Assembly (NCBI GenBank): GCA_910586015.1 | Contig: CAJUGJ010000015.1 | Location: forward strand, 1 to 64,000 | Origin: an uncultured Lachnospiraceae bacterium | GTDB taxonomy: Bacteria > Bacillota > Clostridia > Lachnospirales > Lachnospiraceae | Reading direction: 5' to 3' | Length of the DNA: 64,000 nucleotides | In this document: positions 16,452 to 25,189 of the stretch, in pieces | Position numbering within the stretch: the first letter of the stretch is position 1 | Layout of the letters: every line of letters begins with the position of its first letter | The notes under the pieces: generated by a model | Seen by the model: the letters and a program-made list of their open reading frames with translations, nothing else | Databases searched by the model: none | Told to the model about the DNA's origin: nothing | Translations under genes and position numbers: made by a program

Positions 16452-18797
16452 TTAATTTTGATAATTTTCTTGTAAATCAACTTGCCACCATAAAGCTACT
16501 TTAAAAAGATCTCCATCTGTTTCTATCTCCATTCTCCCCTTTTGTAGTTCTACAAAGCTTTTTGCAATCGCAAGACCTAAACCGGATCCTTCCGTATTTC
16601 TCGAGGAATCTCCACGAACAAATCTTTCTGCTAGTTCACATGGATTTATTGTCAATTCTGCTGCCGAAATATTCTTTAATTCAATTTTTAAGGTATCACC
16701 TATATATTTTGCACTGACATAGACTCTTGTTTTAGGCATTGCATATTTAAAAATATTTATATATAAATTTTCAAAAATACGATATGTTTTTTGACTGTCT
16801 AATGGAAGAATAACTTTTTCTTCTGGAAAATCAAATCGAAAATCCAGTTGGGCTTCTTCTATTCGATCTGATAATTCTAACCATACTTGTTTAATTAAAC
16901 TGATAATATTCACATCTACAATATTTAAAGTTACATTATTGCTTGTTGCTTTACTGATTTCAAAGAGATCTTCAATTAAATCTTTTAGTCTATGTGCTTT
17001 TTTTTCAAGAGTTATTAAATATTCCTCTTGTTGTTTGGAGGATAGATTTTCTTGCTTTAACAAATCAATATAAGTAATGATTGCTGTCAGAGGGGTTTTC
17101 AAATCATGAGAAACATTTGTGATTAACTCTGTTTTCATCTTTTGACTTTTTAGCTCTTCTTCAACCGCATTTTTTAATCCTGTCTGAATTTGTGTTAATT
17201 CTTCTAATACTGTTTGAAATATTCCACTATCTATATCAATTTGTGTATTGAGATCTCCATCTGATAACTGCTGTGTACAACTTAATAGTTTTTCATATTG
17301 TCTTTTTATAGACGTCATCCATCGATAAAACAAAAATATTAAAACAATAGAATACAATACTAAACCTGTTGCACCAAATACTTCTGTTATAATAAGTAAT
17401 ATAGCTAAATTACAAAGTACTAATCGTAATAAAAGCCATTCTGTTCGTCTGCTTAAATCATAACTGGTTAATTCTTTCCAAAAGTTTTTCATCCAATTTT
17501 TAATACCTATTAACATAGAATGGCAGATACATCTTTGTGATAAATAGATACCTATTCCCTGTTTTTGTATTGGATAAAGTGCAGTAGCAGATGCAAACCA
17601 GAAAGCAAAAATAAAAAATAGAATAATGATATTGTATGCTGCAATCAATAAGTTAGAAATATCTATTGTACTAATATAAACAGTACCTAACTGTTTTAAA
17701 TAGTATTCTTGATTTGTTTGAATCATAATCCTTAAAATTTTATCAGTTCCTATAGATAAGCATAAAAATCCTATTAAACAAGTTATTTCTAATGGGATAC
17801 GTTGAAAAATGGAGCATTTATAAAGCTGATAGTCTGGAATTTTGGGCAGTAAAAATGCACCTATTAAAAGCCCCAACAAAATAAGATATAGTATTCCACG
17901 AACTCCTGCTCTTTCATATGCAGATATTTGCATCCATAATTGATCTTTTATATCTGTAATTGGTTCAATAAATGTTTCCCACTGCTGTCTTGTCATTCCA
18001 TAAATTATTGTAATATCTTTTGGAGTTCCAAAATTTAATGTTACTTTTTGTATCTTCTTTCCTTCTGTATCCGTAACATAATAAACTAGATCGGAAAATA
18101 TCTTTTGTTGTTTTTCTTTTGATTTTGCTACTTTCAATAATTCGTCTTCATTTTCTCCTTTTGTCTGTATGGTTTCTAAACGACCAGAACCATCATAAGA
18201 AAATATGATAAAAAATAGATAATTTCTTAATAATTGTGTTTTTTGTTCCTCTGTTCCTGTGAGTGCTAATTGTAAATCTGCATTGGTATTTTTAGTAATA
18301 TACTTATCAGAAGATTGAATCACACAATAATCTAACTGCTTTTGAATTAGAGTGGAGTTATTGTCAACCCATCTTTCCATCTGCGTATTAATTTCTTTCC
18401 ATTGTTGTGTAATCACATTATAAATTTCATTTTCCTGATAAAAATCTTCATACTCTTCTATTTCTAAATAATCTTGAGTTGGTTGCTTTTGCTCCTCTTT
18501 TGTATCCTCTAATGGAATATCTTTCCTTTGGATATTCAAATACACATCTCCAAAAGGAACTTCCTTTTTTTCTTTAAATTCTTGATAATCTCTGTAAAAT
18601 ATATAATTTTGTTTATATAACCGTTCAAATAAATTTACAGTATATCCCTCTGTATTTTCTTCTAAATCTATGAAAATACTGGCACGCTCGCCTAATGTTG
18701 GATAGGAAAGATATAAACAAATTGCTACAGTAAGCAAAAATCCAACGCTGAGAAATAGTGTTATTTTTTTATTGCTTTTCAATTTTATATCCAACAC
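16452..18797 (-). CDS. Membrane sensor histidine kinase with large multi-span input region
   Basis: A 781-residue kinase, about twice the usual size. A first membrane segment (residues 13-32) is followed by some 270 residues of predicted extracellular domain, then about six membrane segments to residue 490. A HAMP-like linker (QLSDGDLNTQIDIDSG) leads to the phosphoacceptor helix NVSHDLKTPLTAIITYIDLL and an ATPase domain with NLYINIFKYAMPKTRV (N box) and EGSGLGLAIAKSFV (G box). It overlaps the response regulator gene by 29 bp and begins at GTG after AGGTGG. It presumably senses a cell-envelope signal and phosphorylates the OmpR-type partner. Confidence 0.88.
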   Translation of the reverse strand: MLDIKLKSNKKITLFLSVGFLLTVAICLYLSYPTLGERASIFIDLEENTEGYTVNLFERLYKQNYIFYRDYQEFKEKKEVPFGDVYLNIQRKDIPLEDTKEEQKQPTQDYLEIEEYEDFYQENEIYNVITQQWKEINTQMERWVDNNSTLIQKQLDYCVIQSSDKYITKNTNADLQLALTGTEEQKTQLLRNYLFFIIFSYDGSGRLETIQTKGENEDELLKVAKSKEKQQKIFSDLVYYVTDTEGKKIQKVTLNFGTPKDITIIYGMTRQQWETFIEPITDIKDQLWMQISAYERAGVRGILYLILLGLLIGAFLLPKIPDYQLYKCSIFQRIPLEITCLIGFLCLSIGTDKILRIMIQTNQEYYLKQLGTVYISTIDISNLLIAAYNIIILFFIFAFWFASATALYPIQKQGIGIYLSQRCICHSMLIGIKNWMKNFWKELTSYDLSRRTEWLLLRLVLCNLAILLIITEVFGATGLVLYSIVLIFLFYRWMTSIKRQYEKLLSCTQQLSDGDLNTQIDIDSGIFQTVLEELTQIQTGLKNAVEEELKSQKMKTELITNVSHDLKTPLTAIITYIDLLKQENLSSKQQEEYLITLEKKAHRLKDLIEDLFEISKATSNNVTLNIVDVNIISLIKQVWLELSDRIEEAQLDFRFDFPEEKVILPLDSQKTYRIFENLYINIFKYAMPKTRVYVSAKYIGDTLKIELKNISAAELTINPCELAERFVRGDSSRNTEGSGLGLAIAKSFVELQKGRMEIETDGDLFKVALWWQVDLQENYQN

Positions 18798-19470
18798 CCC
18801 ACACCACCTTTAAATATTTCGGGTCTTTCGGATTAATTTCAATTTTTTCTCGAATATTTCTGACATGAACCATAATGGTATCTGTATTAACTGCTTTTTC
18901 ATTCCAAATCCGTTCATAGATCTCATCTGCCGAAAAGACTCTCCCCGGATTTTTCATCATTAAAAGTAGGATTTTAAATTCCATTGGTGTCATCTTAACT
19001 GGCTTTCCATCTACGTTTACTTCTACGGTGTCTTCATTTAATTCCAGACCTCCAATAATATGTATTCGTTCATCTGACTGCTTTTCTACGGCTGCTAAAA
19101 ATTTTGCATATCTACGAAGATGAGAATTTACTCTTGCCAATAACTCTAACAACATAAATGGCTTAGTAACATAATCATCCGCTCCCATATTTAATCCCAT
19201 AATTTTATCGACTTCCTCTGACTTTGCTGAAAGCATAATCACAGGAAAATCGTATTGTTGTCTTAGTTTCATTACCATGGTAATTCCATCCATTCTTGGC
19301 ATCATAACATCAATAATAGCAAGATGGATCTTTTCTTTTTTCAAAACTTCTAAACCCTCTATACCATCTGCTGCCAAAAAAACAAGATATCCCTGATTTT
19401 TTAAATAAATCTCAATACCCTCTCGAATTTCTTTATCATCTTCTACTACTAAAATATGATATGTCTCCAT
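18769..19470 (-). CDS. OmpR/PhoB-family response regulator
   Basis: A 233-residue DNA-binding regulator. The receiver domain has the acidic pair in VVEDDKEI, the phosphoacceptor Asp in LAIIDVMMPRMDG at about residue 54 and the Lys in DDYVTKPF. The C-terminal winged helix shows MTPMEFKILLLMMKNPGRVFSADEIYERIW and VHVRNIREKIE. It is the partner of the downstream overlapping kinase and may control the adjacent ABC exporter pair. GGAG precedes the ATG at 10 nt. A promoter overlapped by an inverted repeat lies 25-75 bp upstream. Confidence 0.93.
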   Translation of the reverse strand: METYHILVVEDDKEIREGIEIYLKNQGYLVFLAADGIEGLEVLKKEKIHLAIIDVMMPRMDGITMVMKLRQQYDFPVIMLSAKSEEVDKIMGLNMGADDYVTKPFMLLELLARVNSHLRRYAKFLAAVEKQSDERIHIIGGLELNEDTVEVNVDGKPVKMTPMEFKILLLMMKNPGRVFSADEIYERIWNEKAVNTDTIMVHVRNIREKIEINPKDPKYLKVVWGVGYKIEKQ

Positions 19471-19494
19471 ACTGTCTTAACTCCTATTCTGTAA

Positions 19495-19544
19495 ATTCTA
19501 TCATAATAAGTATTTATTATACGATAGAATCTTTTATTTGTACA
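19495..19544 (-). promoter_or_regulatory. Promoter with overlapping inverted repeat, response regulator gene
   Basis: A -35-like TGTACA at 19544-19539 and a perfect -10 TATAAT at 19521-19516 are 17 bp apart on the minus strand. An inverted repeat, arms 19495-19509 and 19514-19530 with a 2-nt bulge, covers the -10 and the start region. It could be an operator for autoregulation or the terminator of dedA upstream; it lacks a T tract, which favours the operator reading. Confidence 0.5.
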
Positions 19545-19552
19545 GGATAGCT

Positions 19553-20068
19553 TTAAGAAAAAGAGGCAAACAGTGGAAGCACAGCATCACCCATAAAATA
19601 TCCTGCACCTACCAAAACAAGGTTCCAGAAAAAAATCCCAAGTGCAGAACTTATAGTAAACTCCCAAAAATTCATCTTTAAAATTCCTGCTGGAATTGCA
19701 ATTAGAGTACGAATCATAGGAATAAATCTTCCAATAAATACTCCAACTGCACCTTTTTTTCGGATTAAGTCAAAATTTCTCTCTATTGCCTCTCTGTGTT
19801 GTGGAAACTTTTTCAAATATTTTTCTAATAAAAATCCTCCTCCACATCTTCCTATAAAATATAAAATCCAACTTGCGATCACTCCTGCAAGTAAAGTAAT
19901 CACTAATGCCAATAAAAAGTTGATATGTCCTTTCGCTGCCCAAATTCCAGCAAGTGGCATGACAATTCCAGCAGCAAGTCCCGGCATATTCAGATATTCC
20001 AAAAAAATAATTACAAAAATAGCAATAATCCCATATTGTGTAATATACATATTTAATGTTTCTAACAT
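19553..20068 (-). CDS. DedA (SNARE-associated) family membrane protein
   Basis: A 171-residue integral membrane protein of the DedA superfamily, which includes polyprenyl-phosphate and phospholipid flippases. Visible family motifs are FLEYLNMPGLAAGIVMPLAG near residue 22 and FIGRFIPMIRTLIAIPAG near residue 112, with four or five hydrophobic segments. It is somewhat shorter than the usual 200 residues. GGAG is 5 nt before the ATG. It may be transcribed independently of the two-component genes downstream. Role here unknown beyond membrane lipid or envelope homeostasis. Confidence 0.88.
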   Translation of the reverse strand: MLETLNMYITQYGIIAIFVIIFLEYLNMPGLAAGIVMPLAGIWAAKGHINFLLALVITLLAGVIASWILYFIGRCGGGFLLEKYLKKFPQHREAIERNFDLIRKKGAVGVFIGRFIPMIRTLIAIPAGILKMNFWEFTISSALGIFFWNLVLVGAGYFMGDAVLPLFASFS

Positions 20069-20207
20069 AAACTCTCCATCCCTTCCTTTTTAAATTATAT
20101 TTAGTATAAACGAAAGGTCTGAATTCTATTGCTACAAAAAACAAAAGATTTTCTTAAGAAGTATTACTGTTTTTATGAAGAAATATCTGGCTTTTTGGAA
20201 GAGAGTA

Positions 20208-20216
20208 TGTTATACT
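20208..20216 (+). promoter_or_regulatory. Extended -10 promoter of the flavin-binding protein gene
   Basis: TGTTATACT fits an extended -10 element (TG-N-TATACT) 24 bp before the start codon of the next gene. The -35 region is weak, as is usual with an extended -10. Confidence 0.55.
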
Positions 20217-20240
20217 AAAAAAAATAGTAAAGGAGTACTA

Positions 20241-20708
20241 ATGAGAAGAACAGATCGAGAAATTAAGGGCTTTGAACAGATTATAGAGATCATTGATAAA
20301 TGTGATGTATGTAGACTTGCACTCAATGATACAAACTATCCTTATATTCTTCCTCTCAATTTCGGAATGAGAATTGAAAACCAGAAAATTGTATTGTATT
20401 TTCATGGAGCATTAGAGGGCAAAAAATATGAGTTGATGGAACAAAATAAAAAAGCAAGTTTTGAAATGGATTGTTCCCATCGTTTAGTAACTCAAGATGG
20501 AAACTGTACAATGGAATATGAAAGCGTTATTGGTCATGGAAATTTGGAGTTTGTATCAGAAGACAAAAAATACGACGCTTTATGTGTGTTGATGAAACAT
20601 TATCATAAAGAAGACTTTCCATTTAATAAAGATATCATGAAAAAAACAATGGTATTTCGTTTAATTGTAGATTTCTATACAGGGAAAAAAAGGATTGTGA
20701 CAAAATAA
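20241..20708 (+). CDS. Pyridoxamine 5'-phosphate oxidase-like (NimA-type) flavin-binding protein
   Basis: A 155-residue split-barrel protein. The segment CRLALNDTNYPYILPLNFGM and the later LYFHGALEGKKYELMEQN are typical of the PNPOx-like/NimA group that binds FMN or heme. Such proteins reduce small molecules, and NimA relatives inactivate nitroimidazoles, but function cannot be assumed. The start at 20241 is chosen because AAAGGAG lies 5 nt upstream; a longer ATG frame at 20175 would begin before the likely promoter. It is a single-gene unit closed by a bidirectional terminator. Confidence 0.83.
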   Translation: MRRTDREIKGFEQIIEIIDKCDVCRLALNDTNYPYILPLNFGMRIENQKIVLYFHGALEGKKYELMEQNKKASFEMDCSHRLVTQDGNCTMEYESVIGHGNLEFVSEDKKYDALCVLMKHYHKEDFPFNKDIMKKTMVFRLIVDFYTGKKRIVTK

Positions 20709-20735
20709 ATTTTTATTTTGTCACAATCCTTTTTT
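20686..20735. terminator. Bidirectional terminator between flavoprotein and purF-like genes
   Basis: A 20-bp stem made of A-rich/T-rich ends and a GGATTGTGACAAAAT core, with a short loop. It overlaps the end of the flavoprotein gene and faces the converging purF-like gene, with T runs on both strands. Confidence 0.85.
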
Positions 20736-20744
20736 GTTATAGAT

Positions 20745-22148
20745 TTATTCCTTTCCGCTCCAACAATACGTACAGAGTTTACAAGGATCAATTCCTACCG
20801 ATTCTATCATATCATCTAATCTATGATAACGTAAAGAAGTAAATTGAAGCTGTTTTCCAATTTCTTCTACCATCTTTTTATATTCTTCTGTTTCTGGATT
20901 TGCATAAAGAGCTAACTTGTCCTTTAGATTCATTCCTTCTAGCTTTGTAATAACACGTCTTGTAATCAAATCCATATCAGATGTAGATCTGGAAAAGTTT
21001 AAATATTTACATCCAAATAATAGAGGAGGACAGGCTGGACGGACATGAACTTCCTTTGCTCCGCTCTGATAAAGAAACTCAGTTGTTTCTCTAAGTTGCG
21101 TTCCACGGACAATAGAATCATCTATTAACAACAAGCTCTTATCCTGAATTAGTTCATGTACTGGAATCAGTTTCATCTTTGCAATTAAATTTCGTTTACT
21201 TTGTATTGTTGGCATAAAAGAACGTGGCCAAGTTGGAGTATACTTAATAAATGGTCTGGAAAATGGAATTCCTGACTCATTGGCATACCCAACTGCATGA
21301 GCAGTGCCAGAATCTGGAATTCCCGCTATATTATCAGGACGTACATTATCTCTTTTCGCCAATAATGCTCCACAACGATAACGCATCTGTTCTACACTTA
21401 CTCCTTCATAAGAGGAAGATGGATAACCATAGTATACCCATAAAAAAGTACAAATTTTCATCTGCTTTCTTGGAGTAATTAAAGTTGTAACTCCTTCTGG
21501 AGTAAGTATTACAATTTCTCCTGAACCTAACTCTCGTTCTTGTGTATATCCTAAATTCAAATAGGCAAAACTTTCGAAAGAAGCACAATATGCCCCCTCT
21601 TTTTTTCCAATGGCTACTGGAGTGCGTCCCATTCGATCTCTCGCTACATAAATCCCCTTTGAAGTCATAACTAAGATTGTCATAGAACCTTGAATTAATT
21701 CTTGTGCATAGGAAATTCCTTCGATTAGATTTTCTTTTTGATTGATGATAGATGCTACTAATTCTGTAGGATTAATATCTCCTCCACTCATCTCTAAAAA
21801 ATGAGTATGTCCTGACTGAAAAATCTCTTTTACAATTTCATCTATATTATTAATCTTTCCAACTGTCGTTATTGCATAAGTCCCATGATGAGAACGAACA
21901 ATCAACGGCTGTGGTTCAAAATCGGAAATACAGCCAATTCCAAAATATCCGTGCATACTAATTATTTCTTTTTCAAATTTAGTTCGAAATGGGGCATTCT
22001 CAATATTGTGAATGGAACGATCAAATCCTTCTTTCCCATAAACTGCCATTCCTGCTCGTCTTGTTCCTAAGTGAGAGTGATAATCTGTTCCAAAAAAGAG
22101 GTCAAATACACAATCTTCTTTTGATGCCACTGCAAAAAAACCGCCCAT
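20745..22148 (-). CDS. PurF-like amidophosphoribosyltransferase homolog lacking the glutaminase cysteine
   Basis: A 467-residue protein with the two-domain PurF layout. The N-terminal Ntn-type glutaminase half begins MGGFFAVASKED; active PurF begins Met-Cys, and that Cys is the nucleophile, so here it is Gly. The phosphoribosyltransferase half keeps the PRPP loop LLIDDSIVRGTQLRE near residue 342. Cysteines in KICTFLW, RPACPPLLFGC and the C-terminal CKLCTYC match the iron-sulfur ligands of Bacillus-type PurF. I infer either an ammonia-dependent enzyme or a regulatory or different phosphoribosyltransferase. The start is firm: GGAGG is 6 nt before ATG. It stands alone, not in a pur operon, so it is probably a paralog of a true PurF elsewhere. 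Confidence 0.82.
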   Translation of the reverse strand: MGGFFAVASKEDCVFDLFFGTDYHSHLGTRRAGMAVYGKEGFDRSIHNIENAPFRTKFEKEIISMHGYFGIGCISDFEPQPLIVRSHHGTYAITTVGKINNIDEIVKEIFQSGHTHFLEMSGGDINPTELVASIINQKENLIEGISYAQELIQGSMTILVMTSKGIYVARDRMGRTPVAIGKKEGAYCASFESFAYLNLGYTQERELGSGEIVILTPEGVTTLITPRKQMKICTFLWVYYGYPSSSYEGVSVEQMRYRCGALLAKRDNVRPDNIAGIPDSGTAHAVGYANESGIPFSRPFIKYTPTWPRSFMPTIQSKRNLIAKMKLIPVHELIQDKSLLLIDDSIVRGTQLRETTEFLYQSGAKEVHVRPACPPLLFGCKYLNFSRSTSDMDLITRRVITKLEGMNLKDKLALYANPETEEYKKMVEEIGKQLQFTSLRYHRLDDMIESVGIDPCKLCTYCWSGKE

Positions 22149-22455
22149 AGTCGTCCTCCAATCATTCCTTATGTGATTGTTTAATTATATCATAATCTTT
22201 TTTATTTTACTATCCAATTTTCTGGAATTTAAAAAATATATATCTATATTCTCTTCTCTATTCATCTTCTATTGTAAAACTTAGCTTTTAAAAAAAACGG
22301 CATTTAGGGTACAATTTTACCCAAAACGCCTTTGTTCGAAACGATAATACCACATCAATCTCTAGATTGCAAGTTTTTTTTCTTCTTTTTCCTCTTTATC
22401 CTATTTTCCTTTTAGCCGATGAATAATTTATCAGGTACAGAAAGGAGCGTACTCT
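22149..22455. other. Intergenic region between divergent purF-like and fliK-like genes
   Basis: This 307-bp AT-rich stretch holds an imperfect hairpin at 22299-22330 (13-nt arms, two mismatches). A GCCGATGA box at 22415-22422, 33 bp before the fliK-like start, resembles the -10 of flagellar sigma (FliA/SigD) promoters; no good TAAA box sits at the expected distance, so this is weak. GAAAGGAG precedes the ATG. No gene was found. Confidence 0.4.
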
Positions 22456-24330
22456 ATGGCATCTATTGATTCAAAAATTGAACGAACTCCTGCTTCTCAG
22501 ACAGCAGCTACAACAAATTCTTCTGTCAATCGGTCGCAGCCAAATTCTTTAGCTTCTGCAAAAGCTTCTATGGGAACAACGGGAGGATTTGAAAAGGGGC
22601 AATTATTAAAAGGTGAAATCATCGATTTAAGAGATCGTGATGTAAAAATACAACTTTCTGACTCGCGTATTATTCATGCCCATTTAGATACTAACACCAC
22701 TCTTTCTATCGGTTCTCGTGCTACTTTTCAGGTGACACAGGCAAGTCTTTCTTCTATGTCTTTAAAAATAATAGCTGAAAATGCTGCTATAACCAGTGAG
22801 CAAATGATTGATAAAGCATTAGAAGGGGCAGGACTGCCTCATACAGAAAGAAATATTACTGCTGTTAAAGCTCTCTTGGAAAATCAAATGTCTATTAATA
22901 AATTTAGTATTCAAAATCTATTAAAGCAGGCAACTCTTTTCCAAAATGCTTCTATAGAAACGCTTGTTCTTATGAATAAATATCATCTTCCTATGACAGA
23001 AGTGACAACTTCTCAATTTGAAGCTTATCGCAATTATGAACATCGAATTATACAACAGTTAGATTCTTTAGTAGAACAATTATTTCAAGAAAAAGGAAAT
23101 GATAATATTCCTTTAGTAGAACATCTTTTTGAGATGCTTTCTAAAGAAACCTTTTTTGATGATTTTGCTGCTTCTTTAGAATCACCAACCATTTCTGAAT
23201 TTGATGCTCCTATTGCCAAAAGTTTAGATGCTCCCATTGATACTCTGTTAAATCAGGATAGTCTACTTGCACTGACCGATCGCTTAGATTCTAATGAATT
23301 GCCAGAAGAAACAAGAATTCGTTTAGTATCAGGACAGGCCACTATATCAGAAACTGCACATCTTATTTTTGATGCTGCTGTACAAGAAAATCCCCAACTT
23401 TCTGATGTTCCTCTTCCAGAACTTGTTTCCTTACTTCCTGACTCTCTTTCTAATGCCGAAGTTTATAGTATTGTCAATCAATATCAAACTTTACTTCGAG
23501 ATGACTGTGCTGCTGGATCTGTTCTTTCTTTTCATGAATTACATTCGCTTACAGAACAATTAAAGGAAAGTCACCTTTCTGAACAGACACTTTCTTCTAT
23601 AGAAAAAGGAACTATTTCAGGAAAGGAATTATTAAATCTCTTAAAACATCAACTCGAAACGAATCCAACTGCAACTAAAAAATTATTAGGCTCTCATCCA
23701 ATACAAACCGTATTAAAAGAATTATTAACTGCTCATTGGACACTAACTCCAAAAGATTTAACGAAACCAAATGCTTTAGAACACTACTATGAACATTTAG
23801 ATGAGGAGTTGTCTGAACTTACTAAATTTTCCTCCGAATCATCTGAACAGGAATCGCAGTTTCAAGGAAAGGAAAACTTTCAAGATACTGCCCAAAATGT
23901 AAGAGAAAATATTGATTTTATGAAAACTTTAAATCAGATGTTTACTTATGTACAGCTTCCAATGCGTTTGTCTAATCAAACTGCTCATAGTGAATTATAT
24001 GTCTATACCAAAAAGAATCGACATTTTGAAGATCAGCACAAAATTCATATTTTATTGCACTTAGATATGGAACAGTTAGGTCCATTAGATATTCATCTAA
24101 ATTTGAATCAAACTATGTTATCTGCTAAGTTTTACATAGAAGATTCTGAAGTGATTCCTCTTTTTTCTGAACATATGGGATTGCTTTCTAGTCGTTTAGA
24201 AAAAAAAGGATTTCAATTTTTTTCGGAGGTATTACAACGAGAAAGACCTGTTGATATAGTAAAAGAATTTATTGCTCCAGATGAACCAGAAATGGGAATG
24301 AAACGATATACCTTTGATATTCGTGCTTAA
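22456..24330 (+). CDS. FliK-like flagellar hook-length control domain protein
   Basis: A 624-residue protein with an N-terminal low-complexity segment rich in Ser, Thr, Ala and Gln, a small beta-rich domain at about residues 48-110 (KGEIIDLRDRDVKIQLSDSR), a long helical middle, and a C-terminal segment resembling the FliK hook-length control domain: LDMEQLGPLDIHLNLNQTML then AKFYIEDSEVIPLFSEHMGLL. FliK acts as a secreted ruler and export switch in flagellar assembly. No other flagellar gene is in the window, and Clostridia without flagella also carry such orphans, so a different role is possible. GAAAGGAG lies 8 nt before the ATG. Confidence 0.65.
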   Translation: MASIDSKIERTPASQTAATTNSSVNRSQPNSLASAKASMGTTGGFEKGQLLKGEIIDLRDRDVKIQLSDSRIIHAHLDTNTTLSIGSRATFQVTQASLSSMSLKIIAENAAITSEQMIDKALEGAGLPHTERNITAVKALLENQMSINKFSIQNLLKQATLFQNASIETLVLMNKYHLPMTEVTTSQFEAYRNYEHRIIQQLDSLVEQLFQEKGNDNIPLVEHLFEMLSKETFFDDFAASLESPTISEFDAPIAKSLDAPIDTLLNQDSLLALTDRLDSNELPEETRIRLVSGQATISETAHLIFDAAVQENPQLSDVPLPELVSLLPDSLSNAEVYSIVNQYQTLLRDDCAAGSVLSFHELHSLTEQLKESHLSEQTLSSIEKGTISGKELLNLLKHQLETNPTATKKLLGSHPIQTVLKELLTAHWTLTPKDLTKPNALEHYYEHLDEELSELTKFSSESSEQESQFQGKENFQDTAQNVRENIDFMKTLNQMFTYVQLPMRLSNQTAHSELYVYTKKNRHFEDQHKIHILLHLDMEQLGPLDIHLNLNQTMLSAKFYIEDSEVIPLFSEHMGLLSSRLEKKGFQFFSEVLQRERPVDIVKEFIAPDEPEMGMKRYTFDIRA

Positions 24331-24481
24331 ATATATCAGATGGGCAATTATAGAGTGTTATTGGCGTTCTTAAATTTTAATCATGTACAAAAATTCGCAG
24401 TTGCTTATTCTTAGATTATGTTGTATACTAAAGAACAGAAAAATTAACTTATGACTGTTTTTGAAAGGTATTGTTAAACTA

Positions 24482-25189
24482 ATGAAAATTTCTAGCCCAC
24501 TGATTCAAAAGAAGAAAAAATTTTTGATTACTGATCTTGTATTTGGAATCTTATTTTTGATTTTTTTATTGTCTTTTGGAGTTTTATTTGTTGTTTATTT
24601 TCGTCCACTTTACTATGCAGACATTCATCTATTAAATTTAGATAAGATAACTGGTCTTTCGGCACAAGAAATTAGAGCTAATTATAACGCTTTGATTAAC
24701 TACTGTTCTGTTTTTCACCGTGGGACTCTTCAATTTCCATCTCTACCCTCTTCCGCACAAGGACTTTCTCATTTTGCTGAAGTTAAAGTTTTATTTGATG
24801 GATTTCATATTTCTGCATTAGTTAGTACTATTTTTTTAGTAATTGGAATTTGGTATAAAAAAAGAAAGGATCAGTACAGTTATTTACTCATTAGTGCTAT
24901 TACTGTACTTGTCCTTCCTATCATAACTGCATTGGCATGTCTGATTAACTTTAATGCTGCTTTTGTACTAATGCACAAAATCTTTTTCCGAAATGACGAT
25001 TGGATGTTTAACCCTTCTACTGATCCTATTATTAATCTTTTGCCGGAAACATTTTTTCTTCATTGTGCTTTGATTATTATTTTGATTATATTTCTTGGAA
25101 GCTTAATTTTATATCTATGCTATCGTCATCAAAAAAATCAACATAAAAATACACCTTTATTACAAGTCAATCGAAATTATATTTATTAA
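24482..25189 (+). CDS. DUF1461/TIGR01906-family membrane protein (Lit-like)
   Basis: A 235-residue membrane protein with four or so hydrophobic segments. The extracytoplasmic motif SVFHRGTLQFPSLPSSAQGL, the HFAEVKVLFDGF segment, and ALVLMHKIFF-like FVLMHKIFFRNDDW followed by DPIINLLPETFF are the conserved features of this family. A member, Lit, is a lipoprotein intramolecular acyl transferase in some Firmicutes and depends on two histidines; His in HFAEVK and in LMHKIFF are candidates here, but orthology to Lit is not shown. The start at 24482 (ATG) is preferred to a TTG 21 nt upstream, although the GAAAGG site is 13 nt away. It converges with the next gene, overlapping it by 4 bp. Confidence 0.8.
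   Translation: MKISSPLIQKKKKFLITDLVFGILFLIFLLSFGVLFVVYFRPLYYADIHLLNLDKITGLSAQEIRANYNALINYCSVFHRGTLQFPSLPSSAQGLSHFAEVKVLFDGFHISALVSTIFLVIGIWYKKRKDQYSYLLISAITVLVLPIITALACLINFNAAFVLMHKIFFRNDDWMFNPSTDPIINLLPETFFLHCALIIILIIFLGSLILYLCYRHQKNQHKNTPLLQVNRNYIY

Noticed and set aside
19770..20144. Minus-strand ORF of 124 codons overlapping dedA
   Set aside because: Out-of-frame overlap with dedA; its sequence is rich in aromatic and Cys residues with no family features.
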